A stretch of DNA of 64,000 nt from Deltaproteobacteria bacterium (lineage in GTDB: Bacteria > Myxococcota_A > Polyangia > Haliangiales > Haliangiaceae): contig JAIOQA010000355.1 of NCBI GenBank assembly GCA_021413675.1, forward strand, positions 26,990 through 90,989. The letters are read 5' to 3'. This document shows, in pieces, positions 18,837 to 27,174 of the stretch. Made by a program: the position numbers and the translations under genes. The first letter of the stretch is position 1. Every line of letters starts with the position of its first letter. The notes under the pieces are model-generated. The model had not been told where the DNA came from. It saw only the letters and a list, made by a program, of their open reading frames with translations, and did not search any database.

Positions 18837-19310
18837 TCAGTCGCGCAGCGCGGGCACGCCGAATCCCGCCGAGCTGCGGAAGCGCGATGACCGCGTCGAT
18901 GCGCGCGGCGCGCTGGCGTGCTCGGCGAGATGAATCGCGACCAGCTCCGCGAGCGGCAGCGGATCGCGTCCGGGGTAGAGCTGCACGTACGTGGTGTAGC
19001 GGCTGAGGTGATCGAGGAAGAACTCGCGCCGCGCGTCGGCGCCGAGCTGCGAGGGGATCACCATCGGCAGGCCCGCGCGGTTGGCGAGCACCTCGAGCGT
19101 CCGCTCGCCGAAGCGGTGCAGCGCGACCTCGGTGAAGCGCAGGACGATCAGCGCGGTGTCGACGTCGGCGCGGTGGAAGCCCTCGACGCCCGCGAGGTGC
19201 CGCAGATCGAGATCGCCGAGCACGTGCAGCAGCGACCGCGCCGTGTCGAGGTGCCCGAGGAACGGGCGCAGCACGAGGTAGATGTCGTGGGAGTCGCCGA
19301 GGTCGCGCAT
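18837..19310 (-). CDS. Conserved-looking soluble protein, unknown function
   Basis: The ATG at 19310 gives 157 residues starting MRDLGDSHDIYLVLRPFLGH. The protein is alternating helix-like and lacks signal peptide or membrane segments. Regular hydrophobic spacing (LHVLGDLDLRHLAGVEGF, TLEVLANRAGLPMVIPS) suggests a folded globular domain. The last 25 residues are Arg/Ser-rich. A GTG at 19448 would add an Arg-rich N-terminus that does not look coding. No family recognised. Confidence 0.5.
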   Translation of the reverse strand: MRDLGDSHDIYLVLRPFLGHLDTARSLLHVLGDLDLRHLAGVEGFHRADVDTALIVLRFTEVALHRFGERTLEVLANRAGLPMVIPSQLGADARREFFLDHLSRYTTYVQLYPGRDPLPLAELVAIHLAEHASAPRASTRSSRFRSSAGFGVPALRD

Positions 19311-19515
19311 GTCCGGGGCTACTGCACGTGGAATGCACACCCGTCGCGTGTGGGCTGGCTGACGAGATCGGCGCGGCGCGACCGGCGCGCGAGTGATGCT
19401 GCGGAGATCCGCGGTGCCATCCAGCGTGATCGCGCGCAGGTGCGACACGTCGCCGGGACGCGCACGTGGGGGCGCGCGCCATCGACGGGGGCGCGAAGCC
19501 GCGCCGGCCGCGCGC

Positions 19516-19521
19516 TATGCT
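19516..19521 (+). promoter_or_regulatory. Putative -10 box TATGCT
   Basis: TATGCT lies 7 bases before the GTG at 19529. It contains the ATG of a possible earlier start at 19517, which argues for the GTG as the true start. Confidence 0.35.
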
Positions 19522-19528
19522 GCGGCGG

Positions 19529-19972
19529 GTGTCGGCCTCCAAGCAGCGGCGCGTGCTCGCGATCGTCGCGACCGACGCGACCTTCGTTCGCGCGGTCCAG
19601 GGCGGCGCGGTGGTCTGGGTCGGCAAGTGCATCTTCTGTGGCCGCGCGCTGACCATCGGCGGCGATGGCGTGCCGCGCAGCGCCGCGACGATCGAGCACA
19701 TCTGGCCGCGCACCCACGGCGGCGACGACGGGCTCGCGAACCTCGCGCTCGCGTGCGGCGGCTGCAACCGCGAGAAGGGCATGCGCCACGACACCAAGTC
19801 GCGCATGGACGCGCGGCTCGCGGAGATCGTGGCGGCGCTGCGCGCGAAGCGGCAGGAGCGCTGGCGCGAGCCGCCGCCGGAGCTCGCGGTGCACGCCGCG
19901 TGGGCGCAGCGCAGCGCCGCGCCGGACGATGCCGAGGCCGACCCGCCGGTCAGTCGAAGACGCAGGCGGTGA
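19529..19972 (+). CDS. HNH endonuclease family protein
   Basis: This 147-residue protein has an HNH nuclease core. CIFCGR and CGGCNREKG form the two zinc-knuckle halves, and ATIEHIWPRTHGGDDGLANL between them supplies the catalytic EH and the His-Asn stretch. The residues match stand-alone HNH (McrA-like) proteins. No partner restriction or mobile gene is adjacent, so it may be a housekeeping or orphan nuclease. The GTG at 19529 was preferred to the ATG at 19517. The 3' end overlaps the convergent lipoprotein gene by 23 bp. Confidence 0.75.
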   Translation: MSASKQRRVLAIVATDATFVRAVQGGAVVWVGKCIFCGRALTIGGDGVPRSAATIEHIWPRTHGGDDGLANLALACGGCNREKGMRHDTKSRMDARLAEIVAALRAKRQERWREPPPELAVHAAWAQRSAAPDDAEADPPVSRRRRR

Positions 19973-21011
19973 TCGAGTAGGGCAGGGGCGTCGTGCGCGG
20001 CGCCGCGCCGATCCGCGCGCCGACCCACAGCCACGCATCGCCGGGCGCGACCAGGCCGCCGAACGCCTCGGGCCGATCGACGCCGATCCCGGCGCCGCCG
20101 AGCGCGTCGGGCTGATCCGCGGGCAGCACCAGCCCGTCGACGTCGTCGTCCTCGTCGCCGGTCTGCGCCCAGTCGATCGCGATCACGATCCGGCGCGCGT
20201 CGCCGGTGAGCGCGAGCCGCCAGGTGTCGCGATCGAGGTAGTCGTCGCCGCTCGCGCCCAGCACCGCGAGCTCGCCGTCGAGGCGGACGACGTCGCCCGG
20301 GCCGGCGGCGCCGCCGTCCTCGGCGGTGCCGGTGCCGAGCGGGTTCGCGACCGGCAGGGTCGTGGTGGTGACCGCCAGCAGATCGTTGCCGGTGCCGTCG
20401 CCGTCGCCGGCCTCGGTCGCGGTCGCGGCGGCCGGCGGATCGCAGGTGAACGCTGCCAGCTCGACCTGATAGGTGACGACGTGATCGGCGGGCGCGGTCC
20501 CGTCCGGGTTCCGGACAACCAGCCGGTAGGCGCCGGGCGCGCTGCGGCGCGGCGTGAGGATCGCGGTGCCGCCGGCGGCGCGCGCACCCGCGATCGCGTC
20601 GCCGCTCGGGTCGATCAGCACGACCTGCGCGCCGTCGATCAGCGCGCCCGCGGGGCTGGTGAGGCGCGCGGTCAGGAAGCTGGGCCCGTCGCCGCCGAGC
20701 GAGAACCCGAAGCCGTCGCCGTCGCCGCCGGACGCGGTCGCGAACGCCGGATCGAGGCAGCCGCCGACGGTGACGCGGACGCCGGGCGCGGTGGTGGCGA
20801 GCGTGGTCTCGGCGGTGCCGCCGACCGGATCGTTGGTCGCGTCGTGGGCCTCGAGGTAGTCGCCGGCCGGGTGGCAGCCGAACAGCGCTGCGTCGGCGCC
20901 GCCGTCGGGCGGCGCCCCGCCATCGGGCCCGGCGGCGTTGTCGCCGCACGCGGCCAGCGCGAGGCCGCCCAGCAGGGCCATCCGGCCCACCATCGGATTC
21001 CGCAGGTTCAT
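19950..21011 (-). CDS. Large exported lipoprotein with repeated beta domains
   Basis: This 353-residue lipoprotein has lipobox LAAC (Cys22) and a Gly/Ala/Asp-rich linker. Two successive segments look like pre-peptidase or Ig-like beta sandwiches: SFLTARLTSPAGALIDGAQ to YRLVVRN at about 105-180, and a second to TWRLALTGDARRIVIAIDW. Asp-rich loops (GDGDGFGF, TGDEDDDVDG) may bind calcium. This architecture is common in myxobacterial surface proteins. The ATG at 21011 begins the signal peptide; the long upstream extension is a shadow of the DUF1338 gene. The function is unknown. Confidence 0.7.
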   Translation of the reverse strand: MNLRNPMVGRMALLGGLALAACGDNAAGPDGGAPPDGGADAALFGCHPAGDYLEAHDATNDPVGGTAETTLATTAPGVRVTVGGCLDPAFATASGGDGDGFGFSLGGDGPSFLTARLTSPAGALIDGAQVVLIDPSGDAIAGARAAGGTAILTPRRSAPGAYRLVVRNPDGTAPADHVVTYQVELAAFTCDPPAAATATEAGDGDGTGNDLLAVTTTTLPVANPLGTGTAEDGGAAGPGDVVRLDGELAVLGASGDDYLDRDTWRLALTGDARRIVIAIDWAQTGDEDDDVDGLVLPADQPDALGGAGIGVDRPEAFGGLVAPGDAWLWVGARIGAAPRTTPLPYSITACVFD

Positions 21012-21060
21012 CGGGCGCGTCTCTATCACGTCGGTCGTTGTCCGCGCGGTCAATCGGCGG

Positions 21061-21090
21061 TTGGCGACCCGCGGCGCGGTGCAGTAGGGT
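21061..21090 (+). promoter_or_regulatory. Putative promoter TTGGCG-N18-TAGGGT
   Basis: TTGGCG (21061-21066) and TAGGGT (21085-21090) are 18 bases apart. The -10 box ends 8 bases before the ATG of the DUF1338 gene. Confidence 0.4.
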
Positions 21091-21098
21091 GCGCGGCC

Positions 21099-21911
21099 AT
21101 GAGCACCCCGGCCGATCCGATCGACGATCTGCTCGCCGCGCTGTGGCGCGACTACACCGCGCTGACGCCGCAGGCGACGCGCATCCACGCGCTGCTCGGC
21201 GCGCGCGGCGAGATCGTCGCGAACGATCACGTCGCGCTCCGCACCTACGGCGTGCCCGGCCTCGGGCTCGAGGTCCTCGCCCGCCCGTTCGAGGCGCTGG
21301 GCTGGGTCGCGCAGGGCACCTACGCGTTCCCCGACAAGCACCTGCGGGCGCGGCACTGGCAGCACCCGCGCGCCGGGCTGCCCAAGGTCTTCATCAGCGA
21401 GCTGATCGTCGAGGAGCTGTCGCCGGCGGCGCAGGCGCGGATCGCCGGGCTGATCGCGCAGCTGCCCGCGGGCTTCGGCGCGCGCGCCGATCTGCCGTGG
21501 GCCGGCCGGCCGTGGGCCGTGGAGCGCGCGACCTATCAGGCGCTGCTCGACGAGAGCGAGTACGCGGCGTGGCTCGCGGCGTTCGGCTTCCGCGTGAACC
21601 ACTTCACCGTCGACGTCAACCGCCTGACCACGATCGCGAGCCTCGCCGAGCTCAACGCGCTGTTGCGCGAGGCCGGCTTCACGCTCAACGATGCCGGCGG
21701 CGCGATCAAGGGCACGCCCGCCGATCGCCTCGAGCAGTCGTCGACGCGCGCCGACGAGATCGCGGTCGCGTTCACCGACGGCGTGGCGCCGGTCCCGAGC
21801 TGCTACTACGAGTTCGCGCGGCGCTACCCGCTGCCCTCGGGCGAGCTGTTCCAGGGCTTCGTGCCCACGTCGGCGAACCGGCTGTTCGAGTCGACCGACG
21901 TGCGGCGCTGA
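21099..21911 (+). CDS. DUF1338 family protein (2-oxoadipate dioxygenase/decarboxylase-like)
   Basis: This 270-residue protein belongs to the DUF1338/HglS-like family of non-haem iron enzymes. Characterised members convert 2-oxoadipate to 2-hydroxyglutarate in D-lysine breakdown. NDHVALRTYG contains His44, VNHFTVDVN contains His168 and SCYYEFARR contains Glu238, consistent with the three metal ligands. GTYAFPDKHLRARHWQHP and PKVFISEL are also family-like. It is the short form of the family, so the substrate may differ. Its stop abuts the convergent gene's stop as TGATCA. Confidence 0.8.
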   Translation: MSTPADPIDDLLAALWRDYTALTPQATRIHALLGARGEIVANDHVALRTYGVPGLGLEVLARPFEALGWVAQGTYAFPDKHLRARHWQHPRAGLPKVFISELIVEELSPAAQARIAGLIAQLPAGFGARADLPWAGRPWAVERATYQALLDESEYAAWLAAFGFRVNHFTVDVNRLTTIASLAELNALLREAGFTLNDAGGAIKGTPADRLEQSSTRADEIAVAFTDGVAPVPSCYYEFARRYPLPSGELFQGFVPTSANRLFESTDVRR

Positions 21912-22319
21912 TCAGCGCCGATCGGCGCGCGGCCGGCGCAGCACGCCGAGCCGGTGCGCGGCGATCGCATCGCCGGTGATCGCGCCGGTCACCCAGATCG
22001 CGTAGCCCGGGCCCGCGAGCCGCGCCCGGGCCAGCGGGCCGGTGAGCCGCAGCGCGAAGCCGTCGCCGACGAGCCACAGGTCGCGATCGCGGCGCGCGAC
22101 GGTGCCGATCCACGGCGGGCCGTCGCCGCCGGCGTCGTCGATGCGGATCGCGCCGGGCAGGCGCGCGAACCGCTGACCGCGCAGGCGCTCGGCGATCGCC
22201 GCGTCCTCGCCGGGATCGATCGCGAGGGTCGCGGCCGCGGGCGGCGCGGGCGTCGGATCGGCCTCGGCGATCGCGATCGCGGGCGCGCCGAGCGCGACCG
22301 CCAGCGCCAGCGCCTTCAC
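21912..22319 (-). CDS. Small exported protein downstream of PilZ gene
   Basis: The GTG start overlaps the PilZ stop as GTGA, which fixes it. The 135-residue product has a signal peptide (MKALALAVALGAPAIAIA) and a Pro/Ala linker. A compact basic domain follows with PPWIGTVARRDRDLWLVGDG and RLAGPGYAIWVTGAITGDAI, which looks beta-rich. No family recognised. Coupling with the PilZ protein suggests a common pathway, but nothing shows which. Confidence 0.6.
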   Translation of the reverse strand: MKALALAVALGAPAIAIAEADPTPAPPAAATLAIDPGEDAAIAERLRGQRFARLPGAIRIDDAGGDGPPWIGTVARRDRDLWLVGDGFALRLTGPLARARLAGPGYAIWVTGAITGDAIAAHRLGVLRRPRADRR

Positions 22320-22669
22320 TCGGCTTCGCTGCCGGTGAGCGACGCGAAGTAGTCGTTGAGCTCGAGCAGCACGTCGACCTCGACGTCGATGAACTCGACG
22401 CCGAAGCCGGGCGGCGGGCCGGCCTCGATGCGCCGGACGATCGCGTTGAGCGGTCGCCAGAGATCCGAGCCCGGCAGGCGCAGCTCGAGCTCGAGCTCGA
22501 GGCCGGTGCGGAGATCGGCGCCGCCCTCGATGAACGCGCCGCCCACGCCGATGTTGCGGGTCGTGGCCAGGCACCACGCCGCGCCGGCCGCGCGGTGGCG
22601 GATCTCGAGCACGCGCCCGGGCCTGGGCTTGCCGCGAAAGTGGCGTCGGCGCTCGTGGTGGTCGGCCAT
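22316..22669 (-). CDS. PilZ domain protein
   Basis: This 117-residue single-domain protein has ERRRHFR at the N-terminus and TRNIGVGGAFIEG about 30 residues later. These match the two PilZ c-di-GMP-binding elements (RxxxR and D/N-x-S-x-x-G), although the Ser position is Gly (N-I-G-V-G-G). This Gly form is common in myxobacterial PilZ proteins, and binding of c-di-GMP is uncertain. The second half (GFGVEFIDVEVDVLLELNDY) forms the closing strand and helix. Confidence 0.8.
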   Translation of the reverse strand: MADHHERRRHFRGKPRPGRVLEIRHRAAGAAWCLATTRNIGVGGAFIEGGADLRTGLELELELRLPGSDLWRPLNAIVRRIEAGPPPGFGVEFIDVEVDVLLELNDYFASLTGSEAE

Positions 22670-22728
22670 CCCCGTGGTGACAAGTCTACGCGTGGTTCGG
22701 CCCCGGGGGCAAAACTCCGCGGCCGGGC

Positions 22729-22757
22729 TTTACCGGGCTGGTCCGGCCGGGTACGTT
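22729..22757 (+). promoter_or_regulatory. Putative promoter TTTACC-N17-TACGTT
   Basis: TTTACC (22729-22734) and TACGTT (22752-22757) are 17 bases apart. The -10 box ends 9 bases before the GTG at 22767. Confidence 0.4.
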
Positions 22758-22766
22758 GCGCCCGCC

Positions 22767-24611
22767 GTGAAGGTCCATCTCATCGGAATCGGCGGCACCG
22801 GCATGGGTGCCGTCGCCGGCTTGCTCGCTGCCGCCGGTCACGAGGTCCGGGGTTCGGACACCGCGGTCTACCCGCCCATGAGCGAGCAGCTCGCGGCGCT
22901 GGCGATCCCGATCTACGAGGGGTTCGCCGCCGCGAACCTCGACTGGGGCCCCGAGCAGGTCGTCGTCGGCAACGTCAACAGCAAGGATCACGTCGAGGTG
23001 GTCGCGGCCCAGGCCCGCGGCATCCCGCTGACCTCGTTCCCGGCGATCCTGGGCGGCCAGCTGCTCGCCGAGCGCCACTCGATCGTCGTCTCCGGCACCC
23101 ACGGCAAGACCACGACCACGTCGCTGGTCGCCCACATCCTCGACGACGCCGGCCGCCGCCCCAGCTTCTTCATCGGCGGCGTGCCCATCGGGTTCGGCCA
23201 GGGCTGGCAGCTCGGCAAGGGCTCGGACTTCGTCGTCGAGGGCGACGAGTACGACACCGCGTTCTTCGACAAGGGCTCGAAGTTCCTGCACTACCGGCCC
23301 CAGACCGCGATCCTGACCTCGGTCGAGCTCGACCACGTCGACATCTTCAGCTCGATGGACCAGGTCCGCGACGCCTTCAAGGCGTTCGTCGCCTTGATCC
23401 CGCCCGAGGGCCTGCTGGTCGCCTGCGCCGAGCACGCCGAGGTGCTCGCGGTTGCGCAGACCGCGCGCTGCCGGGTCGAGACCTACGCGGTCGTCGAGGA
23501 CGCCGAGGCCTCCGCCGCGACCGCGACCTGGCGGGCCGGCAGCATCCAGTACCTCAAGACCGGCCGCGTCGCGTTCGACGTCTACCGCGGCGGGGACAAG
23601 ATCGAGCGCTTCGAGACGCTGCTCACCGGCCGCCACAACATCGCCAACTGCCTGGCCGCGATCGCGGTCGCGACCAGCCGCGGCATCCCGGTCGAGGTCA
23701 TCGTCCGCGGCGTGTCGAGCTTCGCCGGCGTGCGCCGCCGCCAGGAGCTGCGCGGCGTGGCCGGCGGCGTCACCGTCCTCGACGACTACGCCCACCACCC
23801 GACCGCGGTGCGCGAGACCCTGCTGGCCCTGCGCAAGCGCTTCCCCAAGCGCCGGCTGATCGCGGTCTACGAGCCGCGCTCGGCGACCTCGCGCCGCCGC
23901 ACGTTCCAGGGCGAGTTCGCCCAGGCGTTCGCGCACGCCGACGAGGTCATCGTCGGCAAGCTGTTCGAGCCCAACAAGATCCCGAGCGACGAGCGCTTCG
24001 ATCCCGAGCGCCTCGCCCTCGATCTCCACCGGGCCGGCACTCAGGCCAGCTACCTGCCGGACGTCACGCGCATCGTCGAGCACCTCGTGCACGGCGCCGC
24101 ACCCGGCGATGTGGTCGTCGTGCTGTCGTCGGGCAGCTTCGATGGCCTGCACGACAAGCTGCTGGCCGCGATCGGCGATGCCGTCATGCCGGCGCGCCGC
24201 GCCGACATGCCCGAGGTCCGCAAGCTGCTCGAGCAGCTCGGCCTCGCGCCCGATCACGCCGGCGACCTCGACTTCCCGCCGTTCTACGTGCTGCGCAACG
24301 AGGCCGGCGTCGTCGGCTCGGTCGCGCTCGATGTCCTCGGCGACGACGCGATCCTCCGCGACCTCGGCGTCGACACCAGCACCCGCGGCGCGGGCTACGG
24401 CTGGATGCTCGCGGACGCCGCCGTGTCCGAGGCGCGCCACCGCGGCGTGCGCCGGATCTACCTGCTGACCGAGACCGCCAGCGACTTCTTCGCGGCCAAG
24501 CACGGCTTCCGCGTCGTCGATCGCTCGACGGTGTCCGCGGCGGTGTCGGCGTCGTCGACCTTCCAGGGCTCGACCGACTCGAAGTTCGTCGCGATGCGCC
24601 TCGATCTCTGA
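22767..24611 (+). CDS. mpl: UDP-MurNAc:L-Ala-gamma-D-Glu-mDAP ligase (Mpl) fused to ArsN2-like GNAT acetyltransferase
   Basis: The 614-residue protein is a two-enzyme fusion. Residues 1-470 are Mpl, the ligase that recycles murein tripeptide onto UDP-MurNAc. It shows HLIGIGGTGMGAVAGLL, GSDTAVYPPMS, the ATP loop GTHGKTTT (110-117), EGDEYDTAFFDKGSKF, TGRHNIAN and DDYAHHPTAV. Residues 474-614 are a GNAT domain with RGAGYGWMLAD (acetyl-CoA loop), RRIYLLTETASDFFAAKHGF and a C-terminal S-S-T-F-Q-G-S-T-D-S-K-F-V-A-M. That is the pattern of the ArsN2 (arsenic-resistance N-acetyltransferase) family. The usual Mpl length is about 455, so the fusion adds one whole domain. The GTG start follows GTACGTTGCGCCCGCC. 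Confidence 0.88.
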   Translation: MKVHLIGIGGTGMGAVAGLLAAAGHEVRGSDTAVYPPMSEQLAALAIPIYEGFAAANLDWGPEQVVVGNVNSKDHVEVVAAQARGIPLTSFPAILGGQLLAERHSIVVSGTHGKTTTTSLVAHILDDAGRRPSFFIGGVPIGFGQGWQLGKGSDFVVEGDEYDTAFFDKGSKFLHYRPQTAILTSVELDHVDIFSSMDQVRDAFKAFVALIPPEGLLVACAEHAEVLAVAQTARCRVETYAVVEDAEASAATATWRAGSIQYLKTGRVAFDVYRGGDKIERFETLLTGRHNIANCLAAIAVATSRGIPVEVIVRGVSSFAGVRRRQELRGVAGGVTVLDDYAHHPTAVRETLLALRKRFPKRRLIAVYEPRSATSRRRTFQGEFAQAFAHADEVIVGKLFEPNKIPSDERFDPERLALDLHRAGTQASYLPDVTRIVEHLVHGAAPGDVVVVLSSGSFDGLHDKLLAAIGDAVMPARRADMPEVRKLLEQLGLAPDHAGDLDFPPFYVLRNEAGVVGSVALDVLGDDAILRDLGVDTSTRGAGYGWMLADAAVSEARHRGVRRIYLLTETASDFFAAKHGFRVVDRSTVSAAVSASSTFQGSTDSKFVAMRLDL

Positions 24612-24641
24612 CTCGCTCGCCCATCGGGCAGCGCGAGTCAG
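24608..24641. terminator. Bidirectional hairpin spanning the convergent stops
   Basis: CTGACTCGC (24608-24616) pairs perfectly with GCGAGTCAG (24633-24641), with an inner GCCC-ATC-GGGC stem. It contains the stops of both the mpl fusion and the VWA gene, so it probably terminates both. Confidence 0.65.
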
Positions 24642-25606
24642 CCCGGCATCCGCACGCTGGCGATGCCGGTGACCGGCGGTCGCGTGGTCGGCGGATCGCC
24701 GCCGCCGCGCGCCACCGCCTGAGCGTAGGGCTCGACCGCGCGCACGACCCGGGCGGCGGTCAGCGGCGGCAGGTCGAGCTCGCCGGTGAGCTTCGCGGTG
24801 ATCGCGGCGGCGTCGGGGAGCTGGCCCTCGCGGATGCCGATGAGCATCGCCGCGGCCAGCGCCGCGTCCTCGGGCGTCTCGAGCACGATCACCGCGTCGC
24901 CCAGCAGCCGGCGCCAGTGGGTCAGGACGTCGTCGTGCTTCGCGCGCGCCGGATCCGGGATCAGGAAGAACGGGTGGTACGTGCGCGCGAGCTCGTCGAC
25001 GATGACCTCGATCGGCGCGTCGTTCACGGCCTCGATGCCGAGCACCTCGTTCGCCTTCGCGACCTGCATCGTGAGGTAGTAGACCTCGTCGCCGGTCATG
25101 AAGAAGTAGCCCTTCTTCCGGCGCTTCGCGAAGCAATCGAGGACCGTGTGGTGGGCCGCGAAGTACATCGCGAGGTCGTAGGACTCGCCGCGCCACTCGC
25201 CGCCGCCCTCGAGGTGGATGTCGCGCAGCCACCGATCGATGAGCGCGTCCTCGCTCTCGAACTGGCCGACCTGCAGCGGCGACTTGCTCTCGTACGCGTT
25301 GCCGACCGCCATGAACAGGAGCTGCGGATCGGGCAGCACCGTCAGCACGCTCTTCATGAACGTCGGGAGGGTCTTCTGCGCCAGCTCGACCGGGATCTCG
25401 CCCATCGAGCCGCTGACGTCGAACGCGAACACGATGCCGCGCGACGCCGGGTGCGCCTCGCTGTCGCGGGACTCGCGGAATGCCACGCCGCGCGGGTTCA
25501 TGTCCGGGTGGCAGCTGCCCTGCGCGAACACCTGCTCCTTGCTGAGCCCGGCGCGTGCGCGCGTGAGCGCCTCGTGCTCCTCGTAGCTGTAGCGTCCTCC
25601 GCCCAT
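24638..25606 (-). CDS. von Willebrand factor A domain protein
   Basis: This 322-residue cytoplasmic protein has a VWA domain whose MIDAS motif D63-V-S65-G-S67 is intact (FAFDVSGSMGE). An aromatic N-terminal stretch (GGGRYSYEEHEALTRAR) and the segment KKGYFFMTGDEVYY precede a C-terminal helical region and a Pro-rich tail. A strong GGGAGG lies 7 bases before the ATG. It follows the patatin gene by 32 bp, so an operon is likely. Many such proteins act with AAA+ ATPases, but none is adjacent. The function is unknown. Confidence 0.8.
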   Translation of the reverse strand: MGGGRYSYEEHEALTRARAGLSKEQVFAQGSCHPDMNPRGVAFRESRDSEAHPASRGIVFAFDVSGSMGEIPVELAQKTLPTFMKSVLTVLPDPQLLFMAVGNAYESKSPLQVGQFESEDALIDRWLRDIHLEGGGEWRGESYDLAMYFAAHHTVLDCFAKRRKKGYFFMTGDEVYYLTMQVAKANEVLGIEAVNDAPIEVIVDELARTYHPFFLIPDPARAKHDDVLTHWRRLLGDAVIVLETPEDAALAAAMLIGIREGQLPDAAAITAKLTGELDLPPLTAARVVRAVEPYAQAVARGGGDPPTTRPPVTGIASVRMPG

Positions 25607-25638
25607 GCGTGCCTCCCTGGTTTTGCCACCAGGATAAG

Positions 25639-26397
25639 TCAGGCGGCGTCGCGAATGCGGACCGCGCCGTCGTCGATCGGCGCGTCGAGGGCGCGCAGCG
25701 TGGCGGCGCGCGCCTGCGCGAGCGCGCGGTGGCCCGCCTCGAGCTTGTACGGGCCGGAGCGGGGCAGCGCATCGATGACGAGGCTCACCAGCTCGGGTCG
25801 CCGCGGCAGCGCGAGCGACGGCGAGCCGGCGCGGCGCCACGGCGAGCGCGACGACAGGTGATGGAACAGGAGCCGCCCGGGCGGCATGCCGGCGATGCCC
25901 GGGCGATCGAGGATGCCGCCGTCCCAGTACGGGCGGCGATCGATCCACACCGGGTGGAACATGCCGGGCACCGCGCACGACGCGCGGATCGCGTGCGCGA
26001 GATCGCCGCGCGCGAGCACGGTGGTCTTGCGCGCGAGGATGTCGAACACGCTGATGCGCACCGGTAGCCCGCACGCCTCGAGCCGGTGGGTCGGCAGCAC
26101 GCGGCGCAGGAGCGCGTCGAACTTGCCGCCGCGCAGGAGGCCCAGCCCCGGGGCGGGATCCCAGAACGCCGCGCGATCGAGGCCGACCAGCACCTCGGCG
26201 AGCGCGGCGGGCGTGACGCCAGCGGCGTAGGCGCCCGCGACCAGCGCGCCCGCGCTCGAGCCGCCGACGTGGACCGGGCGCAGGCCGCGCTCGACCAGCG
26301 CCGCGAGCACGCCGGTGTGCGCGAAGAAGCCGAAGAAGCCGCTCGACATCGCGAGCCCGAACGGCGCGCGGCCGAGCCAGTCGCCGAGGGTGGTCAT
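25639..26397 (-). CDS. Patatin-like phospholipase
   Basis: This 252-residue protein has the patatin nucleophile motif GGSSAG (Ser48) and the catalytic Asp in YWDGGILD (Asp159). A glycine-rich oxyanion region (SSGFFGFFAHTGVLAAL) lies near the start, and CAVPGMFHPV is typical of the family. It should hydrolyse lipid acyl esters. No signal peptide was seen. The gene lies 22 bp downstream of a lipoprotein gene on the same strand, suggesting an envelope-lipid setting. Confidence 0.88.
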   Translation of the reverse strand: MTTLGDWLGRAPFGLAMSSGFFGFFAHTGVLAALVERGLRPVHVGGSSAGALVAGAYAAGVTPAALAEVLVGLDRAAFWDPAPGLGLLRGGKFDALLRRVLPTHRLEACGLPVRISVFDILARKTTVLARGDLAHAIRASCAVPGMFHPVWIDRRPYWDGGILDRPGIAGMPPGRLLFHHLSSRSPWRRAGSPSLALPRRPELVSLVIDALPRSGPYKLEAGHRALAQARAATLRALDAPIDDGAVRIRDAA

Positions 26398-26419
26398 GCG
26401 GTCCGGAGATCGCCGCGCA

Positions 26420-27073
26420 TCAGAAGGTCTGGTCGACGAACCGGAACAGGAGCGCGCGGGTCTGGCCCTGCGGGCGCAAGAAGATCGCGCCGTCCTGGCC
26501 GGTGCCGCGGCGGTGGACGTTGTGCCCGCCGTCCTGGCCGTAGCCGGTCATGTAGATCGACACGTGGTTGGCGGTCGCGAGCTCGGTGTCGAGCGTCGAC
26601 GACAGCATCGTCTCGCTCATCAGCGTGAACGCGGTCGAGTGGGCGCCGATCGACGGATAGTCGAGGAGCGCGGCCTGACCCGGGTGCCAGCCCTCGGCCC
26701 AGGGGGCGCCGGGCAGCGCCATGTCCTGGGCGAGGAAGCCGACGCCGGCGGGATCGGAGACGTTGACCGCGACGTCGTAGATCGCGTTGTTGACGCGGAC
26801 CTGCAGGTGCACGTGGGTGTCATCGCCGTTGCACGACCGGGTCGTGGTCGGGACGATCGACACCAGGTAGCCGTCGAGGCGGCCGTGCTGCATGTCGAGC
26901 GCGGAGCCCAGGCTGTTGGTGCACTGCTGGCGGGTCGGCGTGCCGTCGGGCAGCCACGCGGCGTCGGGGCCGGGCGGCGGCGCGTCGAACGCGGACGGGG
27001 CATCGAAGGTCGACGCCGCGGGCGATCCGCACGCAGCGATGAACGCGGACAGGATCAGGAACCGGGACGACAT
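26420..27073 (-). CDS. Lipoprotein, unknown function
   Basis: This 217-residue protein has a signal peptide with lipobox IAAC (Cys15), then a Pro/Ala/Asp linker and a globular domain. THVHLQVRVNNAIYDVAVNV and NHVSIYMTGYGQDGGHNVHR suggest strands with His-rich turns, and the sequence ends RALLFRFVDQTF. No known family was recognised. The start was set at the ATG that opens the signal peptide; the upstream frame is a shadow of the HEAT gene. Confidence 0.65.
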   Translation of the reverse strand: MSSRFLILSAFIAACGSPAASTFDAPSAFDAPPPGPDAAWLPDGTPTRQQCTNSLGSALDMQHGRLDGYLVSIVPTTTRSCNGDDTHVHLQVRVNNAIYDVAVNVSDPAGVGFLAQDMALPGAPWAEGWHPGQAALLDYPSIGAHSTAFTLMSETMLSSTLDTELATANHVSIYMTGYGQDGGHNVHRRGTGQDGAIFLRPQGQTRALLFRFVDQTF

Positions 27074-27174
27074 CGTGAGCCGCTGACGTTGCCACACTCC
27101 CTCGATGGCGGCTGTACGCCCCATCACGGATGTCGCTGTCAGGCACCGACTGTGGGGGCCCCGGGGCGAGACCG

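Noticed and set aside
22595..25861. A 1088-codon plus-strand frame over mpl and the VWA gene
   Set aside because: Another frame of the same DNA holds the Mpl and GNAT motifs, and this one is Arg-rich with no signature.
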